DNA of 64,000 nt from Myxococcus stipitatus (GCF_021412625.1 NZ_JAKCFI010000010.1:186001-250000), one strand, 5' to 3'; counted from the stretch's first letter, positions 33,914 through 45,461 are shown. Numbers and translations are program-made. The notes: a model not told the origin generated them from the letters alone.

Positions 33914-36109
33914 GTGGAAGGAACCGTGTTCGACCCGGCGGGTGGCGCCGGCGGCCCGACGCCCGCGGGAGTGATGGCGAAGCTGCGCGCGCTGTGGCGG
34001 CGCAAGTGGATCATCCTGGGCGTGGCCGTGGTGGTGGTGGGGTTGTCGGCGGCCCACACGTTGCGCCAGCCCAAGGTCTACTCCGCCAGCACCTCGCTCA
34101 TCATCGACGTGATGGCGCCTCGCTTCCTCGACACCGAGGTGAAGGAGGTCATGGGCGAGGAGCGCAGCAACTACTGGTTCAACAAGGAGTACTACGCCAC
34201 GCAGAGCGAGGTCATCACCTCGCGCGCGGTGGCCAGCCGCGTGGTGGACAAGCTGGGGCTGTCCACGGACGCGGGCTTCCTGGGCCTTTCGAAGGTCCAG
34301 GACGAGAAGGCGCGCGTGCAGGCGATGCAGGCCGCGGACGCGGTGGGGTTGCTCCAGTCGCGCATCCGCGTGGTGCCGGAGAAGGACTCGCGGGTGATGA
34401 ACATCGCGGTGGACGACGAGGACGCCCAGCGCGCGGCCCTGCTCGCCAACGAGGTGGCCGGCGCGTACATGGCGGAGAACCTGGCGCTCAAGCTGCGCAT
34501 GACGGACGACGCCCGCAGCTGGCTGGAGGGGCGCCTGTCGGAGCTTGAGAGCCAGTCCAAGACGAGCGAGCTGGCGGTCTTCGACTTCAAGAAGGACGCG
34601 GACATGCTGTCCACGTCGCTCGAGTCGAGGATGAGCATCGTCAGCGAGCGCATCAACAGCTTCAACCTGCACCTCACGGAGGTGAGCACGCGCATCGCCG
34701 CCCTCCAGGCGCGGATGGAGGCCATCCAGAAGTTGCGCAAGACGGCGGCGGACGACGAGACGTGGGCGGAGGCGCTGCCGGGCGCCAAGGACGGCGTCAT
34801 CCAGGACCTGCGCAAGGCGTACACGGACGCGCGAATCCTGTGCGCGGAGCTGGGGGAGCGCTACCTGCCCGAGCACCCCAAGCTCCTGGAGTGCCAGGGC
34901 AAGCTGGCGGTGATTCGCGGCGACTTCCTCAAGAGCCTGCAGAACGTGGTGCGCTCGGCGGAGACGGAGCTGACGGAGGCGGAGGCCCAGCGCAAGAACC
35001 TGGTGCGCCTGTTGGACGAGGCGAAGGCCGAGGCGTTCCAGGTGAACAAGAAGTCCATCGAGTTCGACCGGCTCAAGCGCGAGTCGGACAACAACCAGCG
35101 GCTCTACGACCTGGTGCTCAAGCGGCTCAAGGACATCGAGCTGTCGGGCCTGCTGCGCACCAGCAACGTGCGCGTGCTGGACCCGGCCCGTCCGGTGTGG
35201 ACGCCGGTGAAGCCCAACGTGCGGCGCAACCTGATGATGGGGCTGGTGCTGGGCGTGCTCGCGGGGCTGGGCATGGCGCTGCTGCTGGACCTGCTGGAGA
35301 ACAGCGTGTCCACGCAGGCGGACGTGGAGGAGCGGCTGGGGCTGGCCTTCCTGGGCGTCATGCCGCGCATCGAGGGCAACAAGGCGCCGCGCGAGCGGGA
35401 CCTGTACGTCCACCGGGAGCCCAAGTCGTCCGTGGCGGAGTGCTGCCGGGCCATCCGCACCAACCTGCTGTTCATGTCGCCGGACACGCCCTTCAAGACG
35501 CTGGTGGTGACGTCCAGCGGGCCGCAGGAGGGCAAGTCCACCACGTGCATCAGCCTGGGCGTGGCCATGGCCCAGAGCGGCAACCGGGTGTTGCTGCTGG
35601 ACACGGACATGCGCCGGCCCCGGCTGCACCGCGCCTTCGGGGTGCCCAACGAGCTGGGCATCTCCTCGCTGGTGGTGGGCGAGGGGGCGCTGGAGGCGGC
35701 GGTGAAGAGCACGGAGGTGCCGGGGCTGTTCGTGCTGCCGTGTGGCCCGCTGCCGCCCAACCCGGCGGAGCTGCTGCACACGCGCGCCTTCGCGGAGCTG
35801 CTCAAGCAGGTGGCGGGGAAGTTCGACCGCGTCATCCTGGACAGCCCGCCGCTCAACGCGGTGGCGGACGCGGCGGTGCTGGCCACTCAGTCGGACGGAG
35901 TGGTGCTGGTGCTCAAGGCGGGGAAGACGAACCGCGAGTCCGCGCGCCGCGCGCTGCGCTCGCTGGCGGACGTGCAGGCGCGCATGTACGGCGCCATCCT
36001 CAACGACGTGGACCTGCGGGCGCCGCGCTATGGGGACTCGTACCTGGCCTACCAGGGCTACGGGCAGTACGCCGCCGAGGAGTCGAAGGACGGGGTGGCG
36101 CAGTCGTGA
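33914..36109 (+). CDS. wzc: Wzc-like polysaccharide co-polymerase with fused BY-kinase
   Basis: A 731-residue inner-membrane protein starting at GTG 33914, nine bases after GGAG. An N-terminal TM helix (WIILGVAVVVVGLSAAHTL) leads into a Wzz/PCP periplasmic domain with long coiled coils, closed by a second TM (LMMGLVLGVLAGLGMALLLD). The cytoplasmic bacterial tyrosine kinase has Walker A SSGPQEGKSTTC (around residue 537), Walker A' LLLDTDMRRPRLH and Walker B FDRVILDSPPL. The last ~25 residues contain several tyrosines (YGDSYLAYQGYGQY), the usual autophosphorylation cluster. Such PCP-2a proteins control chain length and export with Wza; phosphorylation cycles drive assembly. Myxococcus BtkA/WzcB-type proteins have this architecture. 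GTGA overlaps the next start. Confidence 0.92.
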   Translation: MEGTVFDPAGGAGGPTPAGVMAKLRALWRRKWIILGVAVVVVGLSAAHTLRQPKVYSASTSLIIDVMAPRFLDTEVKEVMGEERSNYWFNKEYYATQSEVITSRAVASRVVDKLGLSTDAGFLGLSKVQDEKARVQAMQAADAVGLLQSRIRVVPEKDSRVMNIAVDDEDAQRAALLANEVAGAYMAENLALKLRMTDDARSWLEGRLSELESQSKTSELAVFDFKKDADMLSTSLESRMSIVSERINSFNLHLTEVSTRIAALQARMEAIQKLRKTAADDETWAEALPGAKDGVIQDLRKAYTDARILCAELGERYLPEHPKLLECQGKLAVIRGDFLKSLQNVVRSAETELTEAEAQRKNLVRLLDEAKAEAFQVNKKSIEFDRLKRESDNNQRLYDLVLKRLKDIELSGLLRTSNVRVLDPARPVWTPVKPNVRRNLMMGLVLGVLAGLGMALLLDLLENSVSTQADVEERLGLAFLGVMPRIEGNKAPRERDLYVHREPKSSVAECCRAIRTNLLFMSPDTPFKTLVVTSSGPQEGKSTTCISLGVAMAQSGNRVLLLDTDMRRPRLHRAFGVPNELGISSLVVGEGALEAAVKSTEVPGLFVLPCGPLPPNPAELLHTRAFAELLKQVAGKFDRVILDSPPLNAVADAAVLATQSDGVVLVLKAGKTNRESARRALRSLADVQARMYGAILNDVDLRAPRYGDSYLAYQGYGQYAAEESKDGVAQS

Positions 36110-37350
36110 GCGCGCCCATGGCGGGCGCGGGCCTGCGTGTGCTGCACCTGGGCAAGTTCTATCCGCCGGCCTCCGGGGGCATCGAGAGCCACGTGCAGAC
36201 GCTGGCCCGGGCCCAGGCCGCGCTGGGCGCGCAGGTGGAGGTGCTGTGCGCCAACCACTCCGTGGACGGCACGGGCACCAGCCACGAGTTCCACGGGCGC
36301 AGCCCCACCCGCGAGGATTGGGACGGGCTGGTGCGCGTGGTGCGGCTGGGGCGCGCCGCCTCCGTGGCGCGCATGGACGTGCTGCCCCAGCTGCCGGGGA
36401 CGCTGCGGCGCATGCTGGCGCGGGGCGTGGACGTGGTGCACGTGCACACGCCGAACCCCACCATGGTGCTGGCGCTGGACGTGGTGCCGAGGCTGCCTCC
36501 GCTCGTCGTCACGCACCACAGCGATGTCATCCGCCAGCGGGTGGCGGGCGCGCTCTTCCGGCCCTTCGAGGCGGTGTTGTACGCGCGGGCCCGGCGGGTG
36601 CTGGCCACCAGCGAGGCGTACGTGCCGGGCTCGCCCTTGCTGCGCGCGTTCCAATCCAAGGTGCGGGCGTTGCCGTTGGGCATCGACCTGGCGCCGTTCC
36701 TCCACCCGTCCGAGGCCGCGCGGCGGGAGGAGGCGCGTTGGCGGGAGCTGGCGGCGGGCGCGCCGCTGTGGCTGATGGTGGGCCGGCTCGTCTACTACAA
36801 GGGCTTGTTCACGGCGCTGGAGGCGCTGGCCCGGGTGCCGGGGCGCCTGGTGGTGGTGGGCGTGGGGCAATTGGAGGCGCAGGCGCGCGAGCGCGCCCGG
36901 GCGCTGGGGGTGGAGGACCGCGTCACGTGGACGGGGTACCTGCCTCCGGACGCGCTCATCGGGGCCTACCGCGCGGCCACCGCGCTGTGGTTCCCGAGCA
37001 ACGCGCGGAGCGAGGCCTACGGCTTGTCGCAGGCGGAGGCCCTGGCGTGTGGGCTGCCGGTGCTGAACACGGCGATTCCGCACTCCGGCGTCCCCTGGGT
37101 GAGTCGTCACGAGGAGACGGGGCTGACGGTGCCGGTGGGCGACGCGGAGGCCCTGGCCCGCGCCGCGCGCAGGCTGCTGGAGGAGCCGGGGCTCGCGGAG
37201 CGGCTGGGGCACGGGGCGCGGGCCCGCGCGAGCGCGGAGCTGCGGCACGACGTCATGGCCACGCGCAGCCTCGCGCTGTACGCGGAGGCGCTGGGAAGGC
37301 CTGTCCCCGAGGAGTCCGCGCCCTCGCGGGCCGTCGCGGGGAGGGCGTGA
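36106..37350 (+). CDS. Family 4 glycosyltransferase
   Basis: A 414-residue GT-B enzyme starting at GTG 36106, overlapping the Wzc stop by four bases. The N-terminal Rossmann domain opens LHLGKFYPPASGGIESHVQ with the glycine-rich loop of GT4 proteins; HVHTPNPTMV and VVTHHSDVIRQ follow. The donor-binding domain shows WLMVGRLVYYKGLFTALEAL and the SEAYGLSQAEALACGLPVL Ex7E-like motif that holds the nucleotide-sugar. It adds one sugar to the repeat unit on the cytoplasmic side of the membrane. Donor and linkage cannot be read. It is very likely co-transcribed and translationally coupled with the co-polymerase. Confidence 0.88.
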   Translation: MSAPMAGAGLRVLHLGKFYPPASGGIESHVQTLARAQAALGAQVEVLCANHSVDGTGTSHEFHGRSPTREDWDGLVRVVRLGRAASVARMDVLPQLPGTLRRMLARGVDVVHVHTPNPTMVLALDVVPRLPPLVVTHHSDVIRQRVAGALFRPFEAVLYARARRVLATSEAYVPGSPLLRAFQSKVRALPLGIDLAPFLHPSEAARREEARWRELAAGAPLWLMVGRLVYYKGLFTALEALARVPGRLVVVGVGQLEAQARERARALGVEDRVTWTGYLPPDALIGAYRAATALWFPSNARSEAYGLSQAEALACGLPVLNTAIPHSGVPWVSRHEETGLTVPVGDAEALARAARRLLEEPGLAERLGHGARARASAELRHDVMATRSLALYAEALGRPVPEESAPSRAVAGRA

Positions 37351-37360
37351 GGCGGCCACC

Positions 37361-38488
37361 ATGCGCGTGCTTCATGTCTACAGCGGCAATCTCTTCGGGG
37401 GCATCGAGTCCTTCCTGGTGACGCTGGCGCGCGAGTCCGCGCGCCACGGGACGGGCACGACGCACGAGTACGCGCTGTGCTTCGAGGGGCGGCTGTCGGA
37501 GGCGCTGCGCGAGGCGGGCGCGGTGGTGCACCTGCTGGGGCCCGCGCGAGTCGGTCGGCCGTGGACGGTGTGGCGCGCCCGGAGCGCGCTGCGCGCGGTG
37601 CTGGAGGCGGGGGCCTACTCGGCGGTGGTGTGTCATGCCGCGTGGCCCCAGGCGCTGTTCGGCGCGGTGGTGCGCGGGGTGGGCGTGCCGCTGGTGTTCT
37701 ACCAGCACGACGCGCTGACGGGGCGGCACTGGGTGGAGCGGTGGGCTCGTGTCACGGCGCCGGACCTGGTGCTGGCCAACAGCCGTTTCACCGCGCGCTC
37801 CCTGTCCCATGTCTATCCGCGAGCGCCGTTCCGGGTCCGGCATCCCCTGGTGCCCCCGGCGGCGAGTCCGTTGTCCGCGGGGGCTCGCGCGGCGGTTCGC
37901 GCGGAGCTGGGGGCGGGTGAGGGCAACGTCGTCATCGTCTGCGTCAGCCGCATGGAGGAGTGGAAGGGCCACCGGCTCCTGTTGGAGGCGTTGGGGCGGA
38001 TGCGCGAGGAGCGTGGCTGGCGGGCGTGGCTGGTGGGAGGCGCCCAGCGCGAGGAGGAGCAGCGCTACGTGGAGGGACTGCGCGCGCAGGCCCGTGCGCT
38101 GGGGCTCGAGGGGCGGGTGCGGTTCCTCGGGCAGCGCTCCGACGTGCCGATGCTGCTGCGGGCCGCGGACGTGCACTGCCAGCCGAATACCTCGCCGGAG
38201 CCCTTCGGCCTCGCCTTCGTCGAGGCGCTCCAGGCGGGGCTGCCCGTGGTGACCACCGCGGGGGGCGGGCCGCTGGAGATCGTGGACGCGACGTGTGGGG
38301 TGCTCGTCCCGCCGGAGGCGGCGGCGTTGTCCTCGGCGCTGCTGCGTCTGGTGGCGGACGCGGACGCGAGAGGGCGGCTGGGCGCGGCGGGGCCCGCGCG
38401 GGCCGCGGCGCTGTGCGAGCCCGCCGCGTTCCTGCGGGGCCTGGACGAGGACCTGCGTGGGCTGCGCGCCGGGGAGTCGCGCGCATGA
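37361..38488 (+). CDS. Family 4 glycosyltransferase
   Basis: A 375-residue GT-B enzyme. It begins RVLHVYSGNLFGGIESFLVT, the acceptor-site glycine loop. The C-terminal domain has VCVSRMEEWKGHRLLLEAL and SPEPFGLAFVEALQAGLPV, the motif contacting the donor nucleotide, then a typical TTAGGGPLEIV segment. It sits 10 bases after the previous glycosyltransferase and overlaps the polymerase start by four bases (ATGA), so it belongs to the same transcript. The acceptor is presumably the growing undecaprenyl-linked repeat unit; the sugar is unknown. Confidence 0.88.
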   Translation: MRVLHVYSGNLFGGIESFLVTLARESARHGTGTTHEYALCFEGRLSEALREAGAVVHLLGPARVGRPWTVWRARSALRAVLEAGAYSAVVCHAAWPQALFGAVVRGVGVPLVFYQHDALTGRHWVERWARVTAPDLVLANSRFTARSLSHVYPRAPFRVRHPLVPPAASPLSAGARAAVRAELGAGEGNVVIVCVSRMEEWKGHRLLLEALGRMREERGWRAWLVGGAQREEEQRYVEGLRAQARALGLEGRVRFLGQRSDVPMLLRAADVHCQPNTSPEPFGLAFVEALQAGLPVVTTAGGGPLEIVDATCGVLVPPEAAALSSALLRLVADADARGRLGAAGPARAAALCEPAAFLRGLDEDLRGLRAGESRA

Positions 38489-39984
38489 GGCCACCGCGCG
38501 CCGTGGTTCCACCGCGTGCGCCGCGCCCCGGGCTCCAGGGGCCCGGCGTGCTGGGCCGTCGCTACGTGCGGCGCGCTCCCGGAGCACCCCTCGAGGTGGT
38601 GGCTCCGTCCGCGTCGGGGCCCGCGCGCGAGGGAGGCGGCGCGCGCCCCGTGGTGCGTGGAGGGCTGTGGACCTCGAGCAGGTGGGTGCCCTGGTTCGTC
38701 GTCACGCTCATCGTCTGTCAGCTCGTCCTCCTCGTCGAAGCCCTGTCTCCCCTGCGCGTGGTGGTGCGCATCCTCGCGTTCGGGATGAGCTTGGTGCTGC
38801 TGGCGATGGTGCCAGGGCGAGGGGCAAAGCACCCCGCGCTCCCCTACATCCTCGGCGCGCTGGGCTTCACGGCGCTGGGCATCGTCTTTCCGGGGACCGT
38901 CAGCCCTGTCGCCGCCGCGGCGCAGTTGGGGATCCAGCTCGCCATCGCCGCGCCGCTGCTGTGGGTGACCCGGCTGTCCATCGACGCGAAGACGTTCCGG
39001 CTCACGTTGGCGTTGCTCTTCTTCTTCAACGTCGCGAGCGCCAGCGTCGGTGTCCTCCAGGTGTACTTCCCAGGGCGCTTCCAGCCCAACCTCTCGTCGA
39101 CCATCCAGTCCCAGGGCGATGCCTACGTGCGGAGCCTCCAGTTCGAGACCGCCAGTGGCGACCGCGTCTTGCGTCCCATGGGGCTGACCGACATGCCAGG
39201 AGGCGCCGCGACCGGGGCCTTCTACGCGGTGCTGCTGGGCAGCGGATTCCTGTTGTCCTCTCGCCGGGGACTGGCGCGAGGCGTGAGTGCGGGCGGAATC
39301 CTCGTGGGGCTTCTCAGCCTCTATCTCTGCCAGGTTCGTGCGATCGCGCTGATGCTCGGCGTCTGCCTCGCGGCGATGGCCTTCATGCTCGCCTTGACGG
39401 GGCGGCTCGTGCGGTTGGCGAAGCTGCTGGTCGTGGTCGGGGTGGCGGCGGTCTTCGCGTTCGGCTGGGCGGTCTCGGTGGGTGGCGACGCGGTGCTCTC
39501 CCGCTGGAACAGCCTGGTCGAGGCGAAGCCCGAGGACGTCTACCAGCGGAACCGAGGCCACTTCCTCGAGCGCACGTTCGAGAACCTGTTGCCGGAGTAC
39601 CCCCTGGGCGCGGGGCTGGGCCGCTATGGCATGCCCAACGCGTACTTCGGAGACAACTCCGACCCGGAGCATCCTCCCCTCTGGGCGGAGATTCAGTGGA
39701 CCGCGTGGGTCTACGACGGCGGGGTGCTCGTCCTCGCGCTCTATCCGCTGGGGGTGCTCGTGGCGATGGCGTGGGTCTTCCGCATCGCGCGGAAGCGGGG
39801 CGAGGTGGATGACGAGTTCTGGCTGTGGGGGAGCGTCATCTTCGCGTACAACCTGGGCGCGCTCGCGCTGACCTTCAGCTATCCGTTCTTCATGAGTCAG
39901 GTGGGCATGGAGTTCTGGTTGCTCAACGCGGCGCTCTTCGGCGCCTGGACGCATGCGAAGACCCTACACCCTCATCTCCGGTGA
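38485..39984 (+). CDS. wzy: Wzy-like O-antigen/exopolysaccharide polymerase
   Basis: A 499-residue protein that starts inside the preceding stop (ATGA). A basic, Pro/Arg/Ala-rich cytoplasmic leader of ~65 residues precedes about ten to twelve hydrophobic helices (for example WFVVTLIVCQLVLLVEAL, LLVVVGVAAVFAFGWAVS). A large periplasmic loop near residues 340-405 carries YQRNRGHFLERTFENLLPEY, PLGAGLGRYG and DPEHPPLWAEIQW, the pattern of the O-antigen ligase/polymerase (Wzy_C, PF04932) loop. Wzy joins lipid-linked repeat units in the periplasm. The gene overlaps the next glycosyltransferase by 32 bases. Confidence rests on topology and locus; the family is divergent in sequence. Confidence 0.8.
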   Translation: MRPPRAVVPPRAPRPGLQGPGVLGRRYVRRAPGAPLEVVAPSASGPAREGGGARPVVRGGLWTSSRWVPWFVVTLIVCQLVLLVEALSPLRVVVRILAFGMSLVLLAMVPGRGAKHPALPYILGALGFTALGIVFPGTVSPVAAAAQLGIQLAIAAPLLWVTRLSIDAKTFRLTLALLFFFNVASASVGVLQVYFPGRFQPNLSSTIQSQGDAYVRSLQFETASGDRVLRPMGLTDMPGGAATGAFYAVLLGSGFLLSSRRGLARGVSAGGILVGLLSLYLCQVRAIALMLGVCLAAMAFMLALTGRLVRLAKLLVVVGVAAVFAFGWAVSVGGDAVLSRWNSLVEAKPEDVYQRNRGHFLERTFENLLPEYPLGAGLGRYGMPNAYFGDNSDPEHPPLWAEIQWTAWVYDGGVLVLALYPLGVLVAMAWVFRIARKRGEVDDEFWLWGSVIFAYNLGALALTFSYPFFMSQVGMEFWLLNAALFGAWTHAKTLHPHLR

Positions 39985-41095
39985 TTTCGTCGCCACGGGC
40001 GGCATGGACCGGGCGAACCTGGCGCTGGCGCTCTGGCTGGCGAAGCAGGGCGGGCCGGTGCGACTGGTGGCCCACCGCATCGCGGACGAGCTGCGCGCCT
40101 TCCCCAACGTGCGCTTCGTCCAGGTCCCCAAGCCCGCCAATGCCTATCTGCTCGGAGAGCCGCTCCTGGCCGCGGCGGGCAGGGCGTGGGCGCTGCGCAC
40201 CCGCGCGGAGGGAGGGCGCGTGCTGGCCAACGGGGGCAACTGTGTCGTGCCCGGGACCAACTGGGTCCACTACGTCCATGGCGCCTATGCCTCCGAGCCC
40301 GTGGGCGGCGTGCTGCGACAACTCAAGGGACAGGCGAGTCGTCGCCTCTACCTGGGCGACGAGCGCAGGGCGCTGTGGCGCGCGAACGTCATCATCGCCA
40401 ACTCGGAGCGGACTCGCGCGGACCTGGTCGCCGCGACCGGCGTCCCCGATGCACGCGTGCACGTCGTGTACTACGGCAGCGAAGCCGAGCGCTTCCACCC
40501 GGTGTCTCCGGAGGAGCGCGCCGCCGCGCGCGTATCGCTGGGGTGGCCCGGGCAGCGGCGCGTGGCGCTGTTCGTCGGGGCGCTGGGAGACCGTCGCAAG
40601 GGCTTCGATACGTTGTTCCAGGCCTGGGCGCGGCTGAACGCGCACGCGGATTGGGGCGTGGACCTCAAGGTCGTGGGCATGGGAGCGCAGCGCGAGCAAT
40701 GGGAGCAGGAGGCGCGGGCGGCGGGCCTGTCCGAGCGCATCCAGTTCCTCGGCTTCCGTCGAGACGTCCCTGTCCTGCTGTCCGCGGCGGACCTGCTGGT
40801 GGCGCCGACCCGCTACGAGGCGTATGGGCTGGGTGTCCACGAGGCCCTGTGCGCCGGGCTCCCCGCGTTGGTGAGCCGCTCGGCGGGCGTGGCGGAGCGC
40901 TATCCCGCGACGCTCCGCGACCTCCTGCTGGAGGACCCGGACGACGTGGAGGGACTCGTGCGCGCCCTCGAAGCTTGGAAGGTGAACGCGGAGTCCTGGG
41001 CGCCCCACGTGGCGGCGTTGTCGGAGGTGCTCCGGGGCCAGTCGTGGGATGCCATGGCCGAGCGCATCGTGGAGGTCATGGAGCGCTTCGGGTGA
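39953..41095 (+). CDS. Family 4 glycosyltransferase
   Basis: A 380-residue GT-B enzyme whose start lies 32 bases inside the polymerase gene. The N-terminus reads YTLISGDFVATGGMDRANLA, and a middle stretch WVHYVHGAYASEP precedes ANVIIANSERTRADL. The donor domain has LFVGALGDRRKGFDTLFQAW and TRYEAYGLGVHEALCAGLPA. It is the last gene of the first plus-strand block and meets a convergent glycosyltransferase six bases further on; a small hairpin (CGGG/CCCG at 41089-41101) covers the junction. The sugar it transfers is unknown. Confidence 0.88.
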   Translation: MRRPYTLISGDFVATGGMDRANLALALWLAKQGGPVRLVAHRIADELRAFPNVRFVQVPKPANAYLLGEPLLAAAGRAWALRTRAEGGRVLANGGNCVVPGTNWVHYVHGAYASEPVGGVLRQLKGQASRRLYLGDERRALWRANVIIANSERTRADLVAATGVPDARVHVVYYGSEAERFHPVSPEERAAARVSLGWPGQRRVALFVGALGDRRKGFDTLFQAWARLNAHADWGVDLKVVGMGAQREQWEQEARAAGLSERIQFLGFRRDVPVLLSAADLLVAPTRYEAYGLGVHEALCAGLPALVSRSAGVAERYPATLRDLLLEDPDDVEGLVRALEAWKVNAESWAPHVAALSEVLRGQSWDAMAERIVEVMERFG

Positions 41096-41101
41096 ATCCC
41101 G

Positions 41102-42250
41102 TCAGCGGCGCTCCAGGACCTCGGTGAAGAAGTCCAGGTGCGCGCGTGCCACCACGGGCCACGCGAAGCGGGTGGCGGCGCGCTCGCGCCCCCGCTCCGA
41201 CAGCTCCCGGCGCCGCGCGGGGCTCTCCAGCAGCGTCGCCAGCGCTTCGCTCCATGCCGTGGGGCTCGACTCCGGGAGCACCAGGCCCGCGTCGCCGAGG
41301 GTGTGCGGCACTTCTCCCGAGTCACTGCCGAGCACGGGGACACCGCAGGCGAACGCCTCGACGAGCATGCGCCCGAACTGTTCCTTCCATCGCGGCGTCG
41401 TCTGGCTGGGCGCGCACAGCACATCCATCGCGTTGAGCGCGCGAGGGACGCCCGCGTGGGGCACGCCCGTGACGACGCGGACCCGGTCGCCGTGCTTCGA
41501 GGCCCAGCCACGCAGCCCTTCTTCCAAGGGGCCTCCGCCGACGAAGAGCGCGCGCCACGGCGTCTGGAGCGTGTCGAGGGCCTCCATGAGCAGGGGCAGC
41601 CCCTTCTCGGGGACGAAGCGCCCCAGGTAGCCGACGACGGGCGGCCCGAAGGGGTCCCACCCCAGCTCGCGCAGGAAGTCCTCTCCACTTGCGCGGTCGG
41701 GCTGGAACGCCTCCATGGCCACGCCCATGGGGATGGCGCGCGAGGGGCGGGCGGCATAGCCCGGCCGTTCGAGCAGTGTCTCCCGCACCGTCTCGCCCCA
41801 GGCCATCCATCCCGCGGCGCGTTCGACGACGAAGCGCTCCGTGAGCGAGAAGGGGGGTGGGTAGCGCTTGGAGAGGTTCTGCGCGGTGGAGAAGACCAGG
41901 GGCACGCGGCGAGGCGTGAGCAGCGCGACCTCCAGCCCCGCCAGCACGTAGGGCTCCTCCCAGGAATGCACCAGGTCCACGCCCCGCGAGAGGTGTGCGC
42001 GCAGCTCGGGGCCGAAGACGAACAGGTGCAGGGAGCGGCTGAAGAAGGCGCGCACGTCCTCCAGCCTCGCGGCCTCGTGGGCCTCCCGCTGGAGGGAGAG
42101 CGCGCTCAGGTCACCATGGAAGGAGCGGGGCGCGATGGCGGTGACGTCCCACGACTCCCCTCCCACGCGCGCCATCTCGTTGGCCAGTCGTCGGTTGAGC
42201 GCGACGACGTAGGAATGGGAGACGGTGACGAGCCGGCGAGTCCGCTTCAA
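41102..42250 (-). CDS. Family 4 glycosyltransferase
   Basis: A 382-residue GT-B enzyme. It starts RRLVTVSHSYVVALNRRLAN, lacking the usual GG loop, and has DLVHSWEEPYVLAGLEVALL and FSTAQNLSKRYPPPF. The donor domain reads VGYLGRFVPEKGLPLLMEAL, ending in WKEQFGRMLVEAFACGVPVL and GSDSGEVPHTLGDAG. It is the second gene of a minus-strand pair; the upstream gene ends 68 bases away. It converges on the 39953 gene. Placement within the locus supports a role in repeat-unit assembly. Confidence 0.87.
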   Translation of the reverse strand: MKRTRRLVTVSHSYVVALNRRLANEMARVGGESWDVTAIAPRSFHGDLSALSLQREAHEAARLEDVRAFFSRSLHLFVFGPELRAHLSRGVDLVHSWEEPYVLAGLEVALLTPRRVPLVFSTAQNLSKRYPPPFSLTERFVVERAAGWMAWGETVRETLLERPGYAARPSRAIPMGVAMEAFQPDRASGEDFLRELGWDPFGPPVVGYLGRFVPEKGLPLLMEALDTLQTPWRALFVGGGPLEEGLRGWASKHGDRVRVVTGVPHAGVPRALNAMDVLCAPSQTTPRWKEQFGRMLVEAFACGVPVLGSDSGEVPHTLGDAGLVLPESSPTAWSEALATLLESPARRRELSERGRERAATRFAWPVVARAHLDFFTEVLERR

Positions 42251-42318
42251 GGAGGTCCCTCGGTGTGGGCGTGACCGAAACAGACTCGCTCGGGCGGGTC
42301 AAGGCATGGCCCCGCGCC

Positions 42319-43548
42319 TCAGCGCGCCTCGCTCACCAGCGAGCGATAGATGGAGCAAATCTCACGGGCATAACGCTCCCGGGAGAACCGCTCGACCGCG
42401 GTCCGCCGGGCGGAGGACCCCAGGCGCGCGCGGAGCTCGGCGTCCGAGAGCAGCGTGTGCATCGCCCGCGCGAGCGCCCGCGCGTCTCCTGGTGGAATGG
42501 CCAGCGCGTCCTCGCCATCCGTGAGGGCCTCCGCGGCGCCACTCGCGCGCGAGACGATGGAGGGACGCCCGCACGCGAGCGCCTCCGCGATGGTGAGGCC
42601 GAAGGGCTCCCTGCGCGTGCTCGCGTGTACGAAGACATCCAGCGCGCGGTAGATGTCCTGGGGTTGGGCCTGGAAGGGGACCAGCCCCACGCGCCCGGTC
42701 AGCCCCTGCCGCGAGATGAGTCCGCGCAGCTCCGCTTCGCTGAACTGGGAGCCCGCCGTCTGGTACAGCGGCGCGCCCACCAGATAGAAGCGCACGGAAG
42801 CGTCGGGCGACAGTCGAGTCAGCTCGGCGGCCGCCTCCAGGAAGACGTCGTGTCCCTTCCATCGCGCGTAGGTGGCCACCAGCCCCACGCGCGGGGTTCC
42901 AGCGGACGCGGGTGGCAGCCCCGCGAGGGTGTCCAGCCGCGAGGCATCCCCGGGCCCGGGACGGAAACGCTCCACGTCCACGCCGTTGGGGACGACGTGG
43001 ATGAGCACGCGCCCCAGCACCGCCCGCGTGTCGTCGCCGACGGCGTGCGAGTTGGCGATGGCCGTGTCCGCCAGGCGGGACAGCGCCGCCAGGGCACGGC
43101 GGACCAGGGGGCGCTCCCCCAGGAAGTCATGGACATGCCAGACGCGCTTCGACGGCAGCCCCACCGTGAAGGGACTCAGCAGGTGGGTCTTGATGCCGTT
43201 GGAGTGAATCACGTCGGGTCGTAGCGCCTCGACCTCCCGCCTCAGCGCGAGGCCATAGCGGGCGAGCAGCGCCGGGGCGGGAGTCAGCCCGCGCGCGAAG
43301 CGCCACGCCTCCCGGACTCCCCGACCGCGGAGCGCGCTGTCACCCAGGACGGACAGCCGCTCGGGCAGTGGCAGCGCACGTGCCTCCACGCCGAGCGCGC
43401 GGGCCTCGTCCAGCAACGGCCCGGTGCTCCCCGCGAGCAGGTGGAGCGACATGTCGGGTGCGCTCCGGCGCAGGCAGGCCATCAAATCCAGCAGGGCGCG
43501 CTCGGCGCCTCCCAGGACTCCCACGGGATTGAGGAAGAGGATGCGCAC
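42319..43548 (-). CDS. Family 4 glycosyltransferase
   Basis: A 409-residue GT-B enzyme. RILFLNPVGVLGGAERALLD is a textbook GT4 start with the GGAE loop. VIHSNGIKTHLLSPF and VWHVHDFLGERPLVR follow; the donor domain shows VGLVATYARWKGHDVFLEAA and REPFGLTIAEALACGRPSIV with the donor-binding glutamates. First gene of the minus block that continues into 41102-42250. It diverges from the membrane Ser/Thr kinase gene with about 225 bases between starts, so this gap should hold promoters in both directions. Confidence 0.9.
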   Translation of the reverse strand: MRILFLNPVGVLGGAERALLDLMACLRRSAPDMSLHLLAGSTGPLLDEARALGVEARALPLPERLSVLGDSALRGRGVREAWRFARGLTPAPALLARYGLALRREVEALRPDVIHSNGIKTHLLSPFTVGLPSKRVWHVHDFLGERPLVRRALAALSRLADTAIANSHAVGDDTRAVLGRVLIHVVPNGVDVERFRPGPGDASRLDTLAGLPPASAGTPRVGLVATYARWKGHDVFLEAAAELTRLSPDASVRFYLVGAPLYQTAGSQFSEAELRGLISRQGLTGRVGLVPFQAQPQDIYRALDVFVHASTRREPFGLTIAEALACGRPSIVSRASGAAEALTDGEDALAIPPGDARALARAMHTLLSDAELRARLGSSARRTAVERFSRERYAREICSIYRSLVSEAR

Positions 43549-43775
43549 GCGGGGACCGAAGCAGACCGATGTGGGCCCGTCAATCCAGGCCCCAGGCGCG
43601 CGCCACCGCGCCTTTCTCGGGACGAAGTCTGGCGAGGCGAGTGAAACATGGAAAGCGCTCGGTGTGGGGAGGAGAAGGGCGCGGCGCGCGAACTCCTTCC
43701 GCGTGGCGTGGGGCGCGACGTGTGGCGCGGAGGATGTCGGGTGGTGATGGCTTCTGCGGGTCGAGCCGGGCGATG

Positions 43776-45457
<1,682 letters not shown>

Positions 45458-45461
<4 letters not shown>

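Noticed and set aside
34762-36105. An N-terminal extension that would fuse ~450 residues to the glycosyltransferase at 36106
   Set aside because: It overlaps wzc in another frame, is low-complexity, and the GTGA junction gives a natural start at 36106.
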